Assembly (NCBI GenBank): GCA_964408455.1
Contig: CAYOZN010000016.1
Span: 51,640-115,639, forward strand
Length of the DNA stretch: 64,000 nt
Direction: 5' to 3'
Source: CAYOZN01 sp964408455
GTDB taxonomy: Bacteria > Planctomycetota > Phycisphaerae > UBA1845 > UTPLA1
Of this stretch, positions 27,032-37,242 are shown in pieces. The notes under the pieces are model-generated. The model made no database searches. It saw nothing but the letters and a program-made list of their open reading frames with translations, and was not told the DNA's origin. The translations under genes and the position numbers were made by a program. The first letter of the stretch is position 1. Every line of letters begins with the position of its first letter.

Positions 27032-29062
27032 ATGGCGGAACGCGCAGCACAACGTATGCCCGGCTGGCGAATGGCCGTGATTCGGCATCGCGCCGTGTTG
27101 TCGTGCGCCATGCATGCCGCGCTCTTCGCGGCCGCCCTCTTCTGCGCCTTTGGCATTTATTACAACTTCCGCCGGTTTGATGCCTGGTTCCAGCCCTACT
27201 TCCTGCCGCTGATGCCGGCCATCGTCCTGATCAAGCTGGTCGTCTTCTGGCGCATGTCGCTCTTTCGCGGCACCTGGCGCTACGTCGGCATACGCGATCT
27301 CATCTCCATTTCGATCGCCGCGCTGGTCGGCACCTTCTTCTTCATTGTCTATTTTTTCATCCTCGCCAACGTCACGCCCTTCCTTGAATCGCGCCGCTAC
27401 CAGTTCCCGCAGTCCGTCTTTCCGCTGGATTTCGGCACCACCATCGCCTTCATCTGCGGCTCCCGCCTGCTCGTCCGGCTCTATCACGAGGAGATTCGCG
27501 CGGCCGAAGATACCGGCCGCCGTCAATGCCTCATCCTCGGCGCCGGCGACACCGGCGAAGCCCTCCTGCGCGAAGTGCTGCGCATGCCGACCGCGCGATA
27601 CAACGTCGTCGGCTTCCTCGACGACGACCTGACCAAGCGCGGCATGCAGATTCATGGCGTGCCCGTCCTGGGCAGCATCGATGAAACCCGCGCCTTCGTC
27701 GAACGCTTTAAAATCGACGAGCTGCTGTTGGCCATGCCCGGCTCCGGTAACAAACGCATCCGCCAGGTCGTCGAAAAATGCCAGGGCATGAACGTCCGTT
27801 TCCGAACCGTGCCCTCCATGCAGTCGCTGATTGAAGGCCGCGTGACCGTCTCCCAGATTCGCGACGTCAGCATCAAGGACCTGCTCGGCCGCGAGCAGGT
27901 CGAACTCGACGAGGCCGGCATCCGAGACTATCTCGCCGGCCAGCGCGTCCTGGTGACCGGCGCCGGCGGATCCATCGGCTCGGAAATCTGCCGGCAGGTC
28001 ATGCGCTTCCACCCGGCCCGGCTCATCCTGCTCGAACAATTCGAAAACAGCCTCTTTGAAATCGACCGCGAACTCGAGGCGATCGCCCCGGAGGTGGACC
28101 GGAAGTGCTGCGTCGGCGACATCTGCGATGCCCGCCGCATCGACGCCATCATGACCGCCGAAAAGCCATCGGTGATTTTCCACGCCGCCGCCCACAAGCA
28201 CGTGCCCATGATGGAAATCAACATCGGCGAGGCCATTAAGAACAACGTCCTGGGCACAAAAACCGTGGCCGATGCTGCCCTCCGTCACGGTGTTTCGCGC
28301 TTCGTCATGATCTCCACCGACAAGGCCGTCAACCCCACCAGCGTCATGGGCTGCACCAAGCGCATCGCCGAAATGTACATCCAGCAGCTGGGCACCACCG
28401 GTGGAACCAGGACTGCCACCACCCAGTTCATGACCGTCCGCTTCGGAAACGTCCTCGGCTCCAGCGGTTCGGTCGTGCCCATCTTCGCCCGCCAGATTGC
28501 CGCCGGTGGGCCGGTCACCGTCACCGACCCGCGCATGACGCGCTATTTCATGACGATTCCCGAAGCGTCGCAGCTCGTGCTACAGGCCGGCGTATTGGGC
28601 AAGGATGGCGACATCTTCCTGCTTGACATGGGCGAACCCGTCAAGATCGTCGACCTCGCCCGCGAAATGATCACCCTCAGCGGTCTGCGCCCCGGCGAAG
28701 ATATCGAGATCAAGTTCACCGGCGTTCGACCGGGCGAAAAACTCTACGAAGAGTTGAGCGTCCTCGGCGAAGACATGGGCAAGACCACGCACGAGAAGAT
28801 CTACGTCTGGCGCAACAAGAAGGAAGACTGGCCGCGCGTCTGCCGCAAGCTCGAATCGCTGACTGCCCAGGCCGATGATCTCAACCCGGAGATCGCCCGC
28901 CTGCGCATGGCCGAGATCGTCCCCGAATTCCAGCCGGAATCAGACGCCCCCGAGAAGCCGGCCGCCTCAACGGCCACGCCGCAGCGTCCCGATCCCCTCA
29001 CGCCCGCGTCCGCCGGTCTCCATCCCCTGCCCGCCACCGCCGGCGACGGTACGGTCGCCTAG
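27032..29062 (+). CDS. Membrane nucleotide-sugar 4,6-dehydratase/epimerase (CapD/WbpM/PglF family)
   Basis: 676 residues. Four N-terminal transmembrane helices (~20-130), a first nucleotide-binding region (CLILGAGDTGEALLREVLR, ~165-290), then a catalytic extended-SDR domain with TGAGGSIGSEICRQV (~310). The active site ISTDKAVNPTSVMGCTKR has Met-x3-Lys in place of Tyr-x3-Lys, as in WbpM/PglF-type UDP-HexNAc 4,6-dehydratases. The C-terminal ~65 residues are a Pro/Ala-rich tail. Family length is typically 600-660. It would make a deoxy-amino sugar nucleotide for surface polysaccharide. Starts at internal ATGs (27056, 27071) are also possible. Confidence 0.9.
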   Translation: MAERAAQRMPGWRMAVIRHRAVLSCAMHAALFAAALFCAFGIYYNFRRFDAWFQPYFLPLMPAIVLIKLVVFWRMSLFRGTWRYVGIRDLISISIAALVGTFFFIVYFFILANVTPFLESRRYQFPQSVFPLDFGTTIAFICGSRLLVRLYHEEIRAAEDTGRRQCLILGAGDTGEALLREVLRMPTARYNVVGFLDDDLTKRGMQIHGVPVLGSIDETRAFVERFKIDELLLAMPGSGNKRIRQVVEKCQGMNVRFRTVPSMQSLIEGRVTVSQIRDVSIKDLLGREQVELDEAGIRDYLAGQRVLVTGAGGSIGSEICRQVMRFHPARLILLEQFENSLFEIDRELEAIAPEVDRKCCVGDICDARRIDAIMTAEKPSVIFHAAAHKHVPMMEINIGEAIKNNVLGTKTVADAALRHGVSRFVMISTDKAVNPTSVMGCTKRIAEMYIQQLGTTGGTRTATTQFMTVRFGNVLGSSGSVVPIFARQIAAGGPVTVTDPRMTRYFMTIPEASQLVLQAGVLGKDGDIFLLDMGEPVKIVDLAREMITLSGLRPGEDIEIKFTGVRPGEKLYEELSVLGEDMGKTTHEKIYVWRNKKEDWPRVCRKLESLTAQADDLNPEIARLRMAEIVPEFQPESDAPEKPAASTATPQRPDPLTPASAGLHPLPATAGDGTVA

Positions 29063-29291
29063 ACGCATTCACCGCGAAAATTGCTGAGTCGAGTACAGGC
29101 GTACGCCGCACATTCGACGCATCGAAGCCGCAGGGCGGTTGCATTTTCGCGTTTTGGCCGTGTGGCCGAATGCTCCCACGCCGCCGCAACTCATCGGATC
29201 AAGCGGCCCGCTGACTGACGAGTTTGACCGCTTCCTTGCGGGCGCGCCTCTGTTGGCGAACAGGGATTGCCCCGGTGCCGCCACGTCGGCA

Positions 29292-31406
29292 TCACCTTTG
29301 TGCCGCCGGGCTGGTCTGGTTGTACCACACCACCGCCAGAAGCCTCTGTCCGGTTCGCAGCGGCGCATCCAGATCGGGTGGACACTGAATCCTGCCGTCC
29401 GGCTCCTCCACCGCGATGACCTGTGCCCCGTACTTCCGGCGGAAATCGGCCTCCCGCAGGCTCTGGCCGATGGAATCCATCGGCACCAGCAGGCGCTGGA
29501 TCATTTCGCGCCCCGCCGGCCCCACCCCCATGACCAGTTGCTGCAACTGACCTTCCTGCTCGATCGCCGACAGCACGGTGTGTTCGCGGAACATCAGCTC
29601 CTGCGTCTTGGAAATATTCTCGCGAATCGCCGCAAACACCCGCTCGCGACTGAGCATGCCCAGCCAGCGGCCGTTCTCGTGCGAAATCACCGGCAAAACA
29701 AAGTGACCGCTGCGACCGAACTGCTCCAGCGCCGCGTACACGTCCTGGTCCGGCTGGATCGCCGCGATCCGTTCGCCCATGATGTCCGCCGCGATCACGA
29801 CCTCGGCCAGTCCCGGCTCATCCATGATCCGGCGTATGTCCGTCAGCGAAACGATGCCAGCCAGTTCGCCGTTCTTCGAGACCGCAAACACCGGCCGCGT
29901 CCCGGGCCGCACCCGCTCCACCAGTTCCCGCAGCGTGGTCTCCGGCGCCACCGTGTCCTCCCACACCGGTTCCATGATGTCGCGAACCTTCCATCGCTCG
30001 AGCAGGTGCATGATCAGATCGCCGGCATGCGCCGGCGACTGCGCCGACGTCGGCACCTGCTCCGGGTTCAGCCCGCGCGACCGCCCAACCACGTAGGCGC
30101 TCATGCACACCAGCATCAGCGGCACGATCAGCCCGTAACTGCCCGTCATTTCCGTCACCATGACGATCGCCGCCAGCGGCGTGCGCATGCCGGCCGCCAG
30201 CACGCCGCCCATCCCCACCGGGATAAGCGATTGCCGCAGGCGCTCCGGCACCATCCCCGGAAACAGCGCTTCGAGGAACACCCCCAGAAACGCGCCCGCC
30301 GCGCCGCCGATGAATACGCTCGGCCCCAGAACGCCGCCCGACGCCCCGCTTCCGACCGTCAGCGCCGTCGCCACGCATTTCGCGAGCGTGACCGCGGCCA
30401 GTAGCCCCACCAGCGTCCAGCCTTCGCCCCGCAGATCGTCGATGCCCTCGAAGCCCGTCATCGCGTTCTGTATGAACAGGTATTGCCCGTCCATCACCTG
30501 CGGCAGCATGCAGGCCACCGCCCCGGTGAGCAGCCCGCCCACCGCCGGCGTCGCCCATCCCGGCAGCGGCACGCGCGCAACGCCGTGGTCCTCGACAAAA
30601 TGCAGGCACGTCGCATAGAAGATCGACACCAGACCGCAGAGCGGCCCCAGGATCGCGTAGGCAATCAGGTCGCGCGGCTCGATGAATGTCAGCGGTACGT
30701 CACTGCGTAGCATGAACGTGATGTTCTCAAGGCCGCCGGTACACATCTTGAACGCCGTGTACCCGATCACCGACGCGACGAATGCTGGCACCATCGCATC
30801 CGATTCGAATTCCTCCTCACTGTAGAGAACGCTCGTCGCGAACAACGCCCCGCCCAGCGGACACTGGAAAATCGCACCCACGCCCGCCGCCGCACCGGTC
30901 AGCAGCATCATGCGCTTCTCGCGCGGCGACAGCCGGAGCAGCCGGCCCAGTGTCGAACCGATTGCGGCCCCCAGCGCGGCGATCGGGCCCTCCGGCCCGG
31001 CCGATCCACCGAACGAGATCACGCCCACCGCCGCCCCGGCCCGGACCGCGGGCCCCGTCAACGGCAACTCGCCCAATTCGTGGTGAAACGCCCGCGTCAA
31101 GGCATTGGTGCCATGACCCCGAGCGTCGGGACACAGGACCCGAACGACGATGCCCGACAGCAGGCCTCCGACCGCCGGCAGCAGAAGAATGAACCAGTTG
31201 AATTGGAATACGCCGATGCCGTCAAAATCGGCGATGCGACCGATGACCAGGTGCGTCCCGTATTCCAGCGAATGGTGCAGCCCCGCCGCAACCAGGCCGC
31301 CCAGGATGCCCGTCAGCACCGCCATCGCGAATAGCCGTGTCCATCGCGCGGCAGGATTGGGCAGTCGCAGGCGAAGGTTTCGTAAATATCTTGCGGCCTC
31401 GGGCAT
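29292..31406 (-). CDS. ClC-family chloride channel/antiporter with CBS pair and C-terminal regulatory domain
   Basis: 704 residues. ClC core of ~430 residues, with GGSAGPEGPIAALGAAIGS (gating Glu, here GPEGP where the consensus is GREGP), LTGAAAGVGAIFQCPLGG and GSGASGGVLGPSVFIGGAAG. Two CBS domains follow (~450-560: VRDIMEPVWEDTVAPETTLR and AADIMGERIAAIQPDQDVYA). The last ~100 residues include a TrkA-C/RCK_C-like segment (RKYGAQVIAVEEPDG). CBS domains usually bind adenine nucleotides and control flux. The frame is open upstream to 32126; homology begins near ATG 31406. Convergent with the CapD-like gene. Confidence 0.92.
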   Translation of the reverse strand: MPEAARYLRNLRLRLPNPAARWTRLFAMAVLTGILGGLVAAGLHHSLEYGTHLVIGRIADFDGIGVFQFNWFILLLPAVGGLLSGIVVRVLCPDARGHGTNALTRAFHHELGELPLTGPAVRAGAAVGVISFGGSAGPEGPIAALGAAIGSTLGRLLRLSPREKRMMLLTGAAAGVGAIFQCPLGGALFATSVLYSEEEFESDAMVPAFVASVIGYTAFKMCTGGLENITFMLRSDVPLTFIEPRDLIAYAILGPLCGLVSIFYATCLHFVEDHGVARVPLPGWATPAVGGLLTGAVACMLPQVMDGQYLFIQNAMTGFEGIDDLRGEGWTLVGLLAAVTLAKCVATALTVGSGASGGVLGPSVFIGGAAGAFLGVFLEALFPGMVPERLRQSLIPVGMGGVLAAGMRTPLAAIVMVTEMTGSYGLIVPLMLVCMSAYVVGRSRGLNPEQVPTSAQSPAHAGDLIMHLLERWKVRDIMEPVWEDTVAPETTLRELVERVRPGTRPVFAVSKNGELAGIVSLTDIRRIMDEPGLAEVVIAADIMGERIAAIQPDQDVYAALEQFGRSGHFVLPVISHENGRWLGMLSRERVFAAIRENISKTQELMFREHTVLSAIEQEGQLQQLVMGVGPAGREMIQRLLVPMDSIGQSLREADFRRKYGAQVIAVEEPDGRIQCPPDLDAPLRTGQRLLAVVWYNQTSPAAQR

Positions 31407-31526
31407 CTTCCCAGATGGTAATATCGACGCCCGGCCCGGTGAACCGGGAAAGACGCCAACCGCGCGATTAAGATCAACCGCCAAAGCGGCCACGCGGCTT
31501 GCCGCGTCCACTCGGAGCATTCCGGC

Positions 31527-32096
31527 ATGACCAGCCGCAGGGAAAAATCGATACTCGCCGGCAGCATCGCCACGATCGCGATTGCCTTCATCGCGCCAAA
31601 TCTGCTGATCTACGTCATTCCTCGCGCCATCCATGCGGTCTATGCCGCCCTGGCGCTGGCAGCAATCGGCGGCATCCTCATCGCCAGGTACTTCTGGAAC
31701 CGGGCTCAGCCCGCCCAATGGTCCAGCGAGGGGCGCTGCCGGAGTTGCGGATACGACCTCTACCGGCTGACCGCCGCCCTCTGTCCCGAGTGTGGTCGCG
31801 CCCTGACGCCGGCGGAACAGCGCTACGCCGCGTCCGACCGCCCCGTGCGGGCAATCGCCGATCCCGTCGAACGGCGGCGGGTCTTCGCCTTCGTGATGGG
31901 GTTGATCGGCGTGGCCGGAGCGACGTTCGTGCCGGCCCCGATCGTTCGAATGGTGCCAGTTACATGGCATGCGCCGGTATGGCTGGCCGTTGCCTTGTGC
32001 TTTGCCGGATTCCTTTCCGCGATCTCGATTCAGTTCTGGCCGCCGCCCGACGGAACCGGCCGCTCCGACAGTGCCTCCGACGCGGCACCCATGTAG
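31527..32096 (+). CDS. Membrane protein with CGYDL zinc ribbon
   Basis: 189 residues. Two N-terminal hydrophobic helices (~10-55), a cytoplasmic zinc ribbon CRSCGYDLYRLTAALCPECG (~75-95), then two further helices (~125-175). The C-x2-C-G-Y-D-L ... C-P-E-C-G knuckle is very common in Planctomycetota membrane proteins of unknown role. A related ribbon is in the gene at 42370. Divergent from the ClC gene. Confidence 0.8.
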   Translation: MTSRREKSILAGSIATIAIAFIAPNLLIYVIPRAIHAVYAALALAAIGGILIARYFWNRAQPAQWSSEGRCRSCGYDLYRLTAALCPECGRALTPAEQRYAASDRPVRAIADPVERRRVFAFVMGLIGVAGATFVPAPIVRMVPVTWHAPVWLAVALCFAGFLSAISIQFWPPPDGTGRSDSASDAAPM

Positions 32097-32548
32097 TACG
32101 GCGTCAATCAGGGCCGCGTTAGGCAATCAGAGCCGTGATATGCAATCAGAGCCGGGCCCTCCCCGGCCCGGCCCGCGCCCGGGCCCCCGCGCCAGTCCCC
32201 TTCACCGGCATCCATGCTCCGCAGGACAAGATTCGCGCCACATTTTCGCGCACACCATTCCCCCCAACACCGCCCAAAAGGGTAGCCGGCTGCCGCCCCC
32301 GCCCGTCTTCTCAGGTGAAGGCGCATATCGGGTGTGCCATCGATCTACCCGCGATCCTGTTTGGCCGGGGCGTGGGATGACGAGGCCGGACCGCGGCGCG
32401 AAACCCGGTCCGGCCGCATTCCAGCGCCCGCTTTGTAAACCCGCGGCGAACGCGGTAAGGCGAATTCCGCGCCAAGTGCCGCCGGCCCGGCACGGGCGCA
32501 GAGCATCCGGAGTGTGCGGCCGGACTTGCCAAATCGAGGAAGCCAGAA
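32097..32548. other. Intergenic region with a short tandem repeat
   Basis: About 450 GC-rich bases upstream of the dockerin-like gene. The left end holds three 19-bp repeats (32105-32161). The rest contains no frame with homology; a GAGGAAG ribosome site precedes 32549. Confidence 0.45.
32105..32161. repeat. Three tandem 19-bp units beginning CAATCAGRGCCG
   Basis: Starts at 32105, 32124 and 32143 at an exact 19-bp period; the first 12 bases are conserved and the rest varies. It lies immediately after the stop of the zinc-ribbon membrane protein. Confidence 0.7.
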
Positions 32549-34453
32549 ATGAACACCAGACAAATCGTTATTCTTGCCGTCGCGATTGCACCATTCTGCT
32601 GCGGCCCTGCCGCCGCCGACATCGTCGGCACCGGCGGCGCGGCCACACTGCTCGCGGCGCCGCCCCCCAGCGTTGTTCCTGGCGCATTGCAGAGCAACGT
32701 GACCATGTTTGCCTTCAATGAGCAGCAGAACATCGTGCTTCCGGCCGCCGTGCTCGCCGACATCACCGCCCTTCCCGGCGCCGTGCCCGGCCCCGGCGCC
32801 GTGTCACCGGGCCCGATCGCCGCCGGAACCGCCGTCGACGTTCACCTGGTCCACTTCGACCAGCTGGGCCCCGGCGTTACCAGCCTGACCGGCATCGTCG
32901 TATTCGCGGAAGAAATCATCGGCATCATTGTGCGCGACGGCAGCCTCGACCTCTCCGATCCCCTCGGCACCGCCGGCGCATACCCCACCGGCGTGCCGCG
33001 ACGCGGCGTCGACTGGGACATCCTCCCCCACGAATTCATCAACGTCCTCCCAGATCTGCGAACCCTCGAAGTCACGCTGACGACATCAAACGTCATCGAT
33101 CAGGTCCGCGTCATCACCAAGGCCGGCGAGGGCGACGAAACGCCCCCCTATGTCTGGGAATTCTCGCTCGACATCGGCTCCGACAAGGAACTGAGCGATC
33201 CCTTTGCCGACGGCGATGAAGGCGCCGATCCCGGAGACGTGTATTTCTCCACCGAGGGACCGTTCACGCCGCCTGTCTTTCCCTGCGGCAGGGATGGGCT
33301 CAAGGACGACCTGTTCATCTTCGGATTCGACGTCTTTCCATCTCCGCCGGACTGCGGCATGCCGCCGGCCACTCGCGTACCGGTCGGCGCCAACTGTCCG
33401 CCTACCCAGTGCTTCATGGATTACTTTGACCTCGACGGACACGATCAGATCGACGTCGACCTGCGACAGTTCTTCGATTCACCGTTTCAGCCGCTGCCGC
33501 AGCCGATGCCTCGACCGATCTTCGGCCAGACCAACTGCATTTACCGGCCGCATCATCTCATGATCTCCTACGACGATGACCGCGCACCCAGCTGGCCCGC
33601 GGCGGACGTGCCGGTCACGATGCCGTCGGCTGCCGGCGTCTCGAGTCACGGATCGACTGCGGCCAGGGACGAGATCGTCGGGCTGGAGGTCACGCCCGGC
33701 GCGGCGCCGCCGTTCCCGATCACGCTGGTCTATCCGATTGCCGACGAGAGCGAGGTTCATCCCGATCTCGCTCCGAATCCCGATGGGGTCGAGCAGGAGG
33801 ACGACGACGTCGACTCGCTGGACATCGTGCCGCCCGGCGATCCCGATGAGCCCGGCGGCCCCGGCCAGGTCTGCCCCTACTGGTACTTCACGGCCGATCA
33901 CGAAGCGGTCAGCCCGCTCTTCCTTGATCCCGGCGGAATCTACCTGGTGGTCGGCGGCGGCGCGCCGGTTCAGGTGATCGACGAAGTCCAGCTCGGCATC
34001 CCGGAGTCGGTCGATATCGACGCCTTCGAATTCGTCTGGCTGCTGTCGACGGGGGGAACGGAAGTGTTCGGCGTGATCTACAGCGTCGACAACGACGATC
34101 CACTCACCGCGCCCGACGAAAGCGGCGGCATGAACCCGGCACAGGTGTATGGCTCATTCCTCACCGGATTCTCCTTTCCGTTATTCAATCCGAATCATCC
34201 GGCGCTCTACGACGACATCGACGCGATCACGGCGTGGGGCGAGAGCCTCGTGCCGGATTGCGACTGCCCCGGCGACATGAACAACGACGGCGTGCTGAAT
34301 GGCCTGGACATTCAACTCTTCACCGATTGCCTGCTCGGCGTCGCGGCGGCGGCGGACTGCATCTGCGCAGATATTGACGGCGACGGCATCAACAACATGA
34401 ACGACGTGCTGCCGTTCGTGACCAGCCTTCTGAACAATGTGGCCTGCCCGTAG
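32549..34453 (+). CDS. Secreted protein with C-terminal dockerin-like calcium repeats
   Basis: 634 residues. Signal peptide (IVILAVAIAPFCCGPAAA). Long beta-rich, acidic body with no recognised catalytic motif. The last ~70 residues contain two dockerin/EF-hand-like loops: CPGDMNNDGVLNGLDIQLF and CADIDGDGINNMNDVLPF, the same design as in the GACC-repeat protein at 17821. In planctomycetes such terminal dockerin-like pairs are frequent on exported proteins, but no cohesin is visible here. ATG 32549 has GAGGAAG upstream. A strong terminator follows. Confidence 0.82.
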   Translation: MNTRQIVILAVAIAPFCCGPAAADIVGTGGAATLLAAPPPSVVPGALQSNVTMFAFNEQQNIVLPAAVLADITALPGAVPGPGAVSPGPIAAGTAVDVHLVHFDQLGPGVTSLTGIVVFAEEIIGIIVRDGSLDLSDPLGTAGAYPTGVPRRGVDWDILPHEFINVLPDLRTLEVTLTTSNVIDQVRVITKAGEGDETPPYVWEFSLDIGSDKELSDPFADGDEGADPGDVYFSTEGPFTPPVFPCGRDGLKDDLFIFGFDVFPSPPDCGMPPATRVPVGANCPPTQCFMDYFDLDGHDQIDVDLRQFFDSPFQPLPQPMPRPIFGQTNCIYRPHHLMISYDDDRAPSWPAADVPVTMPSAAGVSSHGSTAARDEIVGLEVTPGAAPPFPITLVYPIADESEVHPDLAPNPDGVEQEDDDVDSLDIVPPGDPDEPGGPGQVCPYWYFTADHEAVSPLFLDPGGIYLVVGGGAPVQVIDEVQLGIPESVDIDAFEFVWLLSTGGTEVFGVIYSVDNDDPLTAPDESGGMNPAQVYGSFLTGFSFPLFNPNHPALYDDIDAITAWGESLVPDCDCPGDMNNDGVLNGLDIQLFTDCLLGVAAAADCICADIDGDGINNMNDVLPFVTSLLNNVACP

Positions 34454-34503
34454 CGGCGCTGGCCATGGCAGCGCGCCGGAATAACACATCGCGCAAAAAC
34501 GAC

Positions 34504-34542
34504 GCGGCCCGCCTGTGTAAACCACGGGCGGGCCGCATTTTT
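34504..34542 (+). terminator. Intrinsic terminator after the dockerin-like gene
   Basis: Stem GCGGCCCGCC / GGCGGGCCGC, extended by TGTG/CACG around a TAAAC loop (34504-34536), followed by ATTTTTT. Confidence 0.88.
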
Positions 34543-34550
34543 TCCATTTG

Positions 34551-36515
34551 TCAATCCGCCAATCGGTGCAGGACAAGTCCGCCCGCGATCTGGTCCTCCG
34601 CACTCTCGACCGCGGCCAGGTGATTTCGCGATTCCGCCGTCACCCGGAACAGATCCACTGAAAACGCCGGATCGCAGGCAACCGGACCGTCGGAAATGTG
34701 CCGGACATAGCGCGCCAGAAAATCTCCGATCCGCGATGGCGGCGGCGCGACGTTGGCCAGACGCACGATCTTCAGATCGGTCTGCGGCGGCAGTTCCCAC
34801 GTGACGTGATCGCCCGCCGAGGCAAGCAGCACCTCGGGCCAGACCGTCGTCAATGCCACGGTGCAGTCGTCCCAGTCGCCGCCCATCAGCGTCGCGTTGT
34901 GCATCAGATCGTCGATCGCGCTTGAGGGAATGGCTTCGCGGCGCAGCAGGTCGCGCCGATTGTCGTCGATGTAAAAGAAGCCGCCGCCGTCGAGCAATTC
35001 GCGCACGTCCAGCGGGCTCAGTTCGTCCGCCAGCAGGATGTCGGCCGGTCGGCCCGAATAGAACGCCGGCCGCAGGTGCATCGTCACCAGGCCCGCCAGC
35101 ACCACCGGCCGATCGGCCCCGCGGCCCGCCATCCGCGCAATGCGAATGGCCTCGGCTGCGCTGCTGACGAACGATGCTCGCGATCCCCGCCCCGCAATTC
35201 TGTCCGCGGCATCGAGGTTGAGCATTGGCACCATGATGAGACTCGCCAGCGCCAGACCGCCCCCGGTTCGCACCAGCCGCGGTGCAAACCGGATGCGCCT
35301 CGCCGCGTCGAACAGGCACACGAGCACCGCGCTGGCGGTTATCACCAGGAACGGCAGCGCGGGGATGAAATACCGCGGGTGCATGCTGGGCGGCAGATAG
35401 CGATTGAGGCTCACGCTGCCCCACGTCAGATAGGCAAAGATCCACAGGCCGGCGAGCGGAACCGCCCATCGCCGCAGGCGCAGCAGCGGATAGGTCAGCA
35501 GCGATGCCGCCAGTATGACACGCAGGCTCAATGGGAAGTGCAGAAAGTCGAGCTGCCGCAGAAAACCGCGCAGGCGGCCTAGCGGGCTGGCGCCGCCGTC
35601 GATCAAATACTTGGCCTCGGCGCCGGCGGCGCTGGCCGTCGCCGTCCACGACAGGCGATGCGAATCGCTTTCGGACAGCACGCGGATCAGCACGCTCTCG
35701 CCCACGAAGACAAGCGCGAAGCCGGCCAGGAACATGCTGCCGCGGCTCAGTGCCGCCGTCACGCGCATCGATTTCGACGCCGACGGTTCGTCCGCGTTCG
35801 AGCTCGCCGCTCGGAAGAATTGAATCTCCCGGATGAGCCAGTACGCAAAGCACCACGGCAGCAGGATCAGCCCCGATTCCTTGACCGAGTAGGCCAGGCC
35901 AACCGCGAGCCCGGCGCCCGCCAGGCGCAGGCCGGTCCACCACGGTCCGCGGGCGGCGTAGGCCTCGATCATCAGAAGCACCGCCAGCAGCATGAAGCAC
36001 GCCAGCGGCGTATCGGTGTGAATCTGCGTGGCGTGGTGCAATATCAATGGCACGGTGCCGACCAGCCACGCCGCCACCAGCCCGGTGCGCAGTTCGTAAT
36101 AGCGCGAGGCCAGGCGATAGCTCAGCACCATCAGGGCCAGGTGAAACAGCACGAACGATGTCGCCATGACGTGCACGTTCGTCGAGACGAACCGGGCGAC
36201 CAGCCAGCACCATCCCACCATGACCAGTCGCAGCGAGCCGACGTCGCTGACGTCGGTGATGCGGCCGGTCTCGAGCAGGGACGTGGCCGTGCGAAAGTAC
36301 AGGGCGTCGTCGCAGGCGTAGTAGCCAGTATAGAAGACGCAGTCGAAGATGGCGACTGCCGCCAGCATGGCAGCGAGCACCATGCGTGGCGATGTGACGA
36401 GGGGCGCGTTGGGCGCCGTTTCGGGCGCACACGAGAGATCGGATTGAAGCATGGGCCTGTCGAGTTGATGAACGCCGGCGCCGTGGCGCCGCCGGACATC
36501 GTTGGCGATGGACAT
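34551..36515 (-). CDS. GT-C family membrane glycosyltransferase (PMT/ArnT-like)
   Basis: 654 residues from the ATG at 36515. About 10-12 transmembrane helices starting at MVLAAMLAAVAIFDCVFY. The first periplasmic loop contains YYACDDALYFRTATSLLE, with the Asp-Asp pair expected for PMT/ArnT-type enzymes that use lipid-linked sugar donors. A later loop has SLNRYLPPSMHPRYFIPALPF, typical of the DUF2029/PMT_2 group. A soluble C-terminal domain of ~180 residues follows. The open frame extends to 36839, and an ATG at 36452 is another start candidate. It converges on the dockerin-like gene. Confidence 0.82.
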   Translation of the reverse strand: MSIANDVRRRHGAGVHQLDRPMLQSDLSCAPETAPNAPLVTSPRMVLAAMLAAVAIFDCVFYTGYYACDDALYFRTATSLLETGRITDVSDVGSLRLVMVGWCWLVARFVSTNVHVMATSFVLFHLALMVLSYRLASRYYELRTGLVAAWLVGTVPLILHHATQIHTDTPLACFMLLAVLLMIEAYAARGPWWTGLRLAGAGLAVGLAYSVKESGLILLPWCFAYWLIREIQFFRAASSNADEPSASKSMRVTAALSRGSMFLAGFALVFVGESVLIRVLSESDSHRLSWTATASAAGAEAKYLIDGGASPLGRLRGFLRQLDFLHFPLSLRVILAASLLTYPLLRLRRWAVPLAGLWIFAYLTWGSVSLNRYLPPSMHPRYFIPALPFLVITASAVLVCLFDAARRIRFAPRLVRTGGGLALASLIMVPMLNLDAADRIAGRGSRASFVSSAAEAIRIARMAGRGADRPVVLAGLVTMHLRPAFYSGRPADILLADELSPLDVRELLDGGGFFYIDDNRRDLLRREAIPSSAIDDLMHNATLMGGDWDDCTVALTTVWPEVLLASAGDHVTWELPPQTDLKIVRLANVAPPPSRIGDFLARYVRHISDGPVACDPAFSVDLFRVTAESRNHLAAVESAEDQIAGGLVLHRLAD

Positions 36516-36867
36516 GTATGTATCGGTCGCGAAGGCAAACCGGCCCGCGTTGCCGGCCATTGCGGCGGCGGCAATTCCTGCCGACACGCCGTTCCGGGCG
36601 GCGAAGGAGGGCATCGGACGGCACGTCTCCGCCCTGCGGCCCGCCGGGAAAACGAGCGACCACCTCGCACGGGCGGCGAGCGACGGCAGGGACCCTGAGG
36701 CCGCGTCCGACGGCCGTCCGCGCGGCGGCGAGGAACGACTCGACGGCGAGACTGCGAGGCAGCGTCTGACGGCCACGGGCCGGGCGGCCGAATGGCTGCA
36801 AGAAAAAAAACCTGAAATTCCATTTTGCAGACGCACCACCGATCTGAAGCACGCGCCGGGCGAGGGG

Positions 36868-36891
36868 CGTGAGGCGCCTCACGGCTTTTTT
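36868..36891 (+). terminator. Palindrome plus T-run, possible terminator
   Basis: CGTGAGGCGCCTCACG (36868-36883) is a perfect palindrome, followed by GCTTTTTT. In form an intrinsic terminator on the plus strand, but no plus-strand gene ends upstream. Confidence 0.4.
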
Positions 36892-37220
36892 GCCCGAGAC
36901 AATCCGAGACAATCCGGGGCGCGCTGGGGCGCGCCTCACATGTCCGCCGGCCCAACGATTCGGGCGGCGGTTCGTACTTCTAACCAATAGAATTGCTACA
37001 TGTTCCGCGAGCAGCGAGGTGGACCGCATCTATAACCGCCGGTTACTCGCGGACCCGACCGTCCTCGGAATTCCGGCCGGCGCGCAGGAGAGACATTTTT
37101 CGGGGTTGGGTTCCCTGGTCCGAAAGGCAACCCATCGGATCATGATCGGCGTGCGAGTCTTTGTTACGGGCGACGGTCGATGGTGTTCGAATGTACGCGC
37201 TGCGCTCCTATCATCGCGAC

Positions 37221-37242
37221 CCCAGCGTGAATACACGCTGGG
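37221..37242. repeat. REP-like hairpin CCCAGCGTG-AATA-CACGCTGGG
   Basis: Perfect 9-bp stem with a 4-base loop. Its CCCAGCG...CGCTGGG stem resembles the hairpin at 61705-61724. Confidence 0.6.

Noticed and set aside
29139..30404. A 421-residue plus-strand frame inside the ClC gene
   Set aside because: Antisense shadow of a gene with clear ClC and CBS motifs.
36502..36990. A 162-residue plus-strand frame opposite the glycosyltransferase 5' end
   Set aside because: No homology, no ribosome site, and it runs through a palindrome and T-run.
34312..37029. A 905-residue minus-strand open frame
   Set aside because: Shadow frame of the GT-C gene; low-complexity Arg/Gly composition and no transmembrane pattern.
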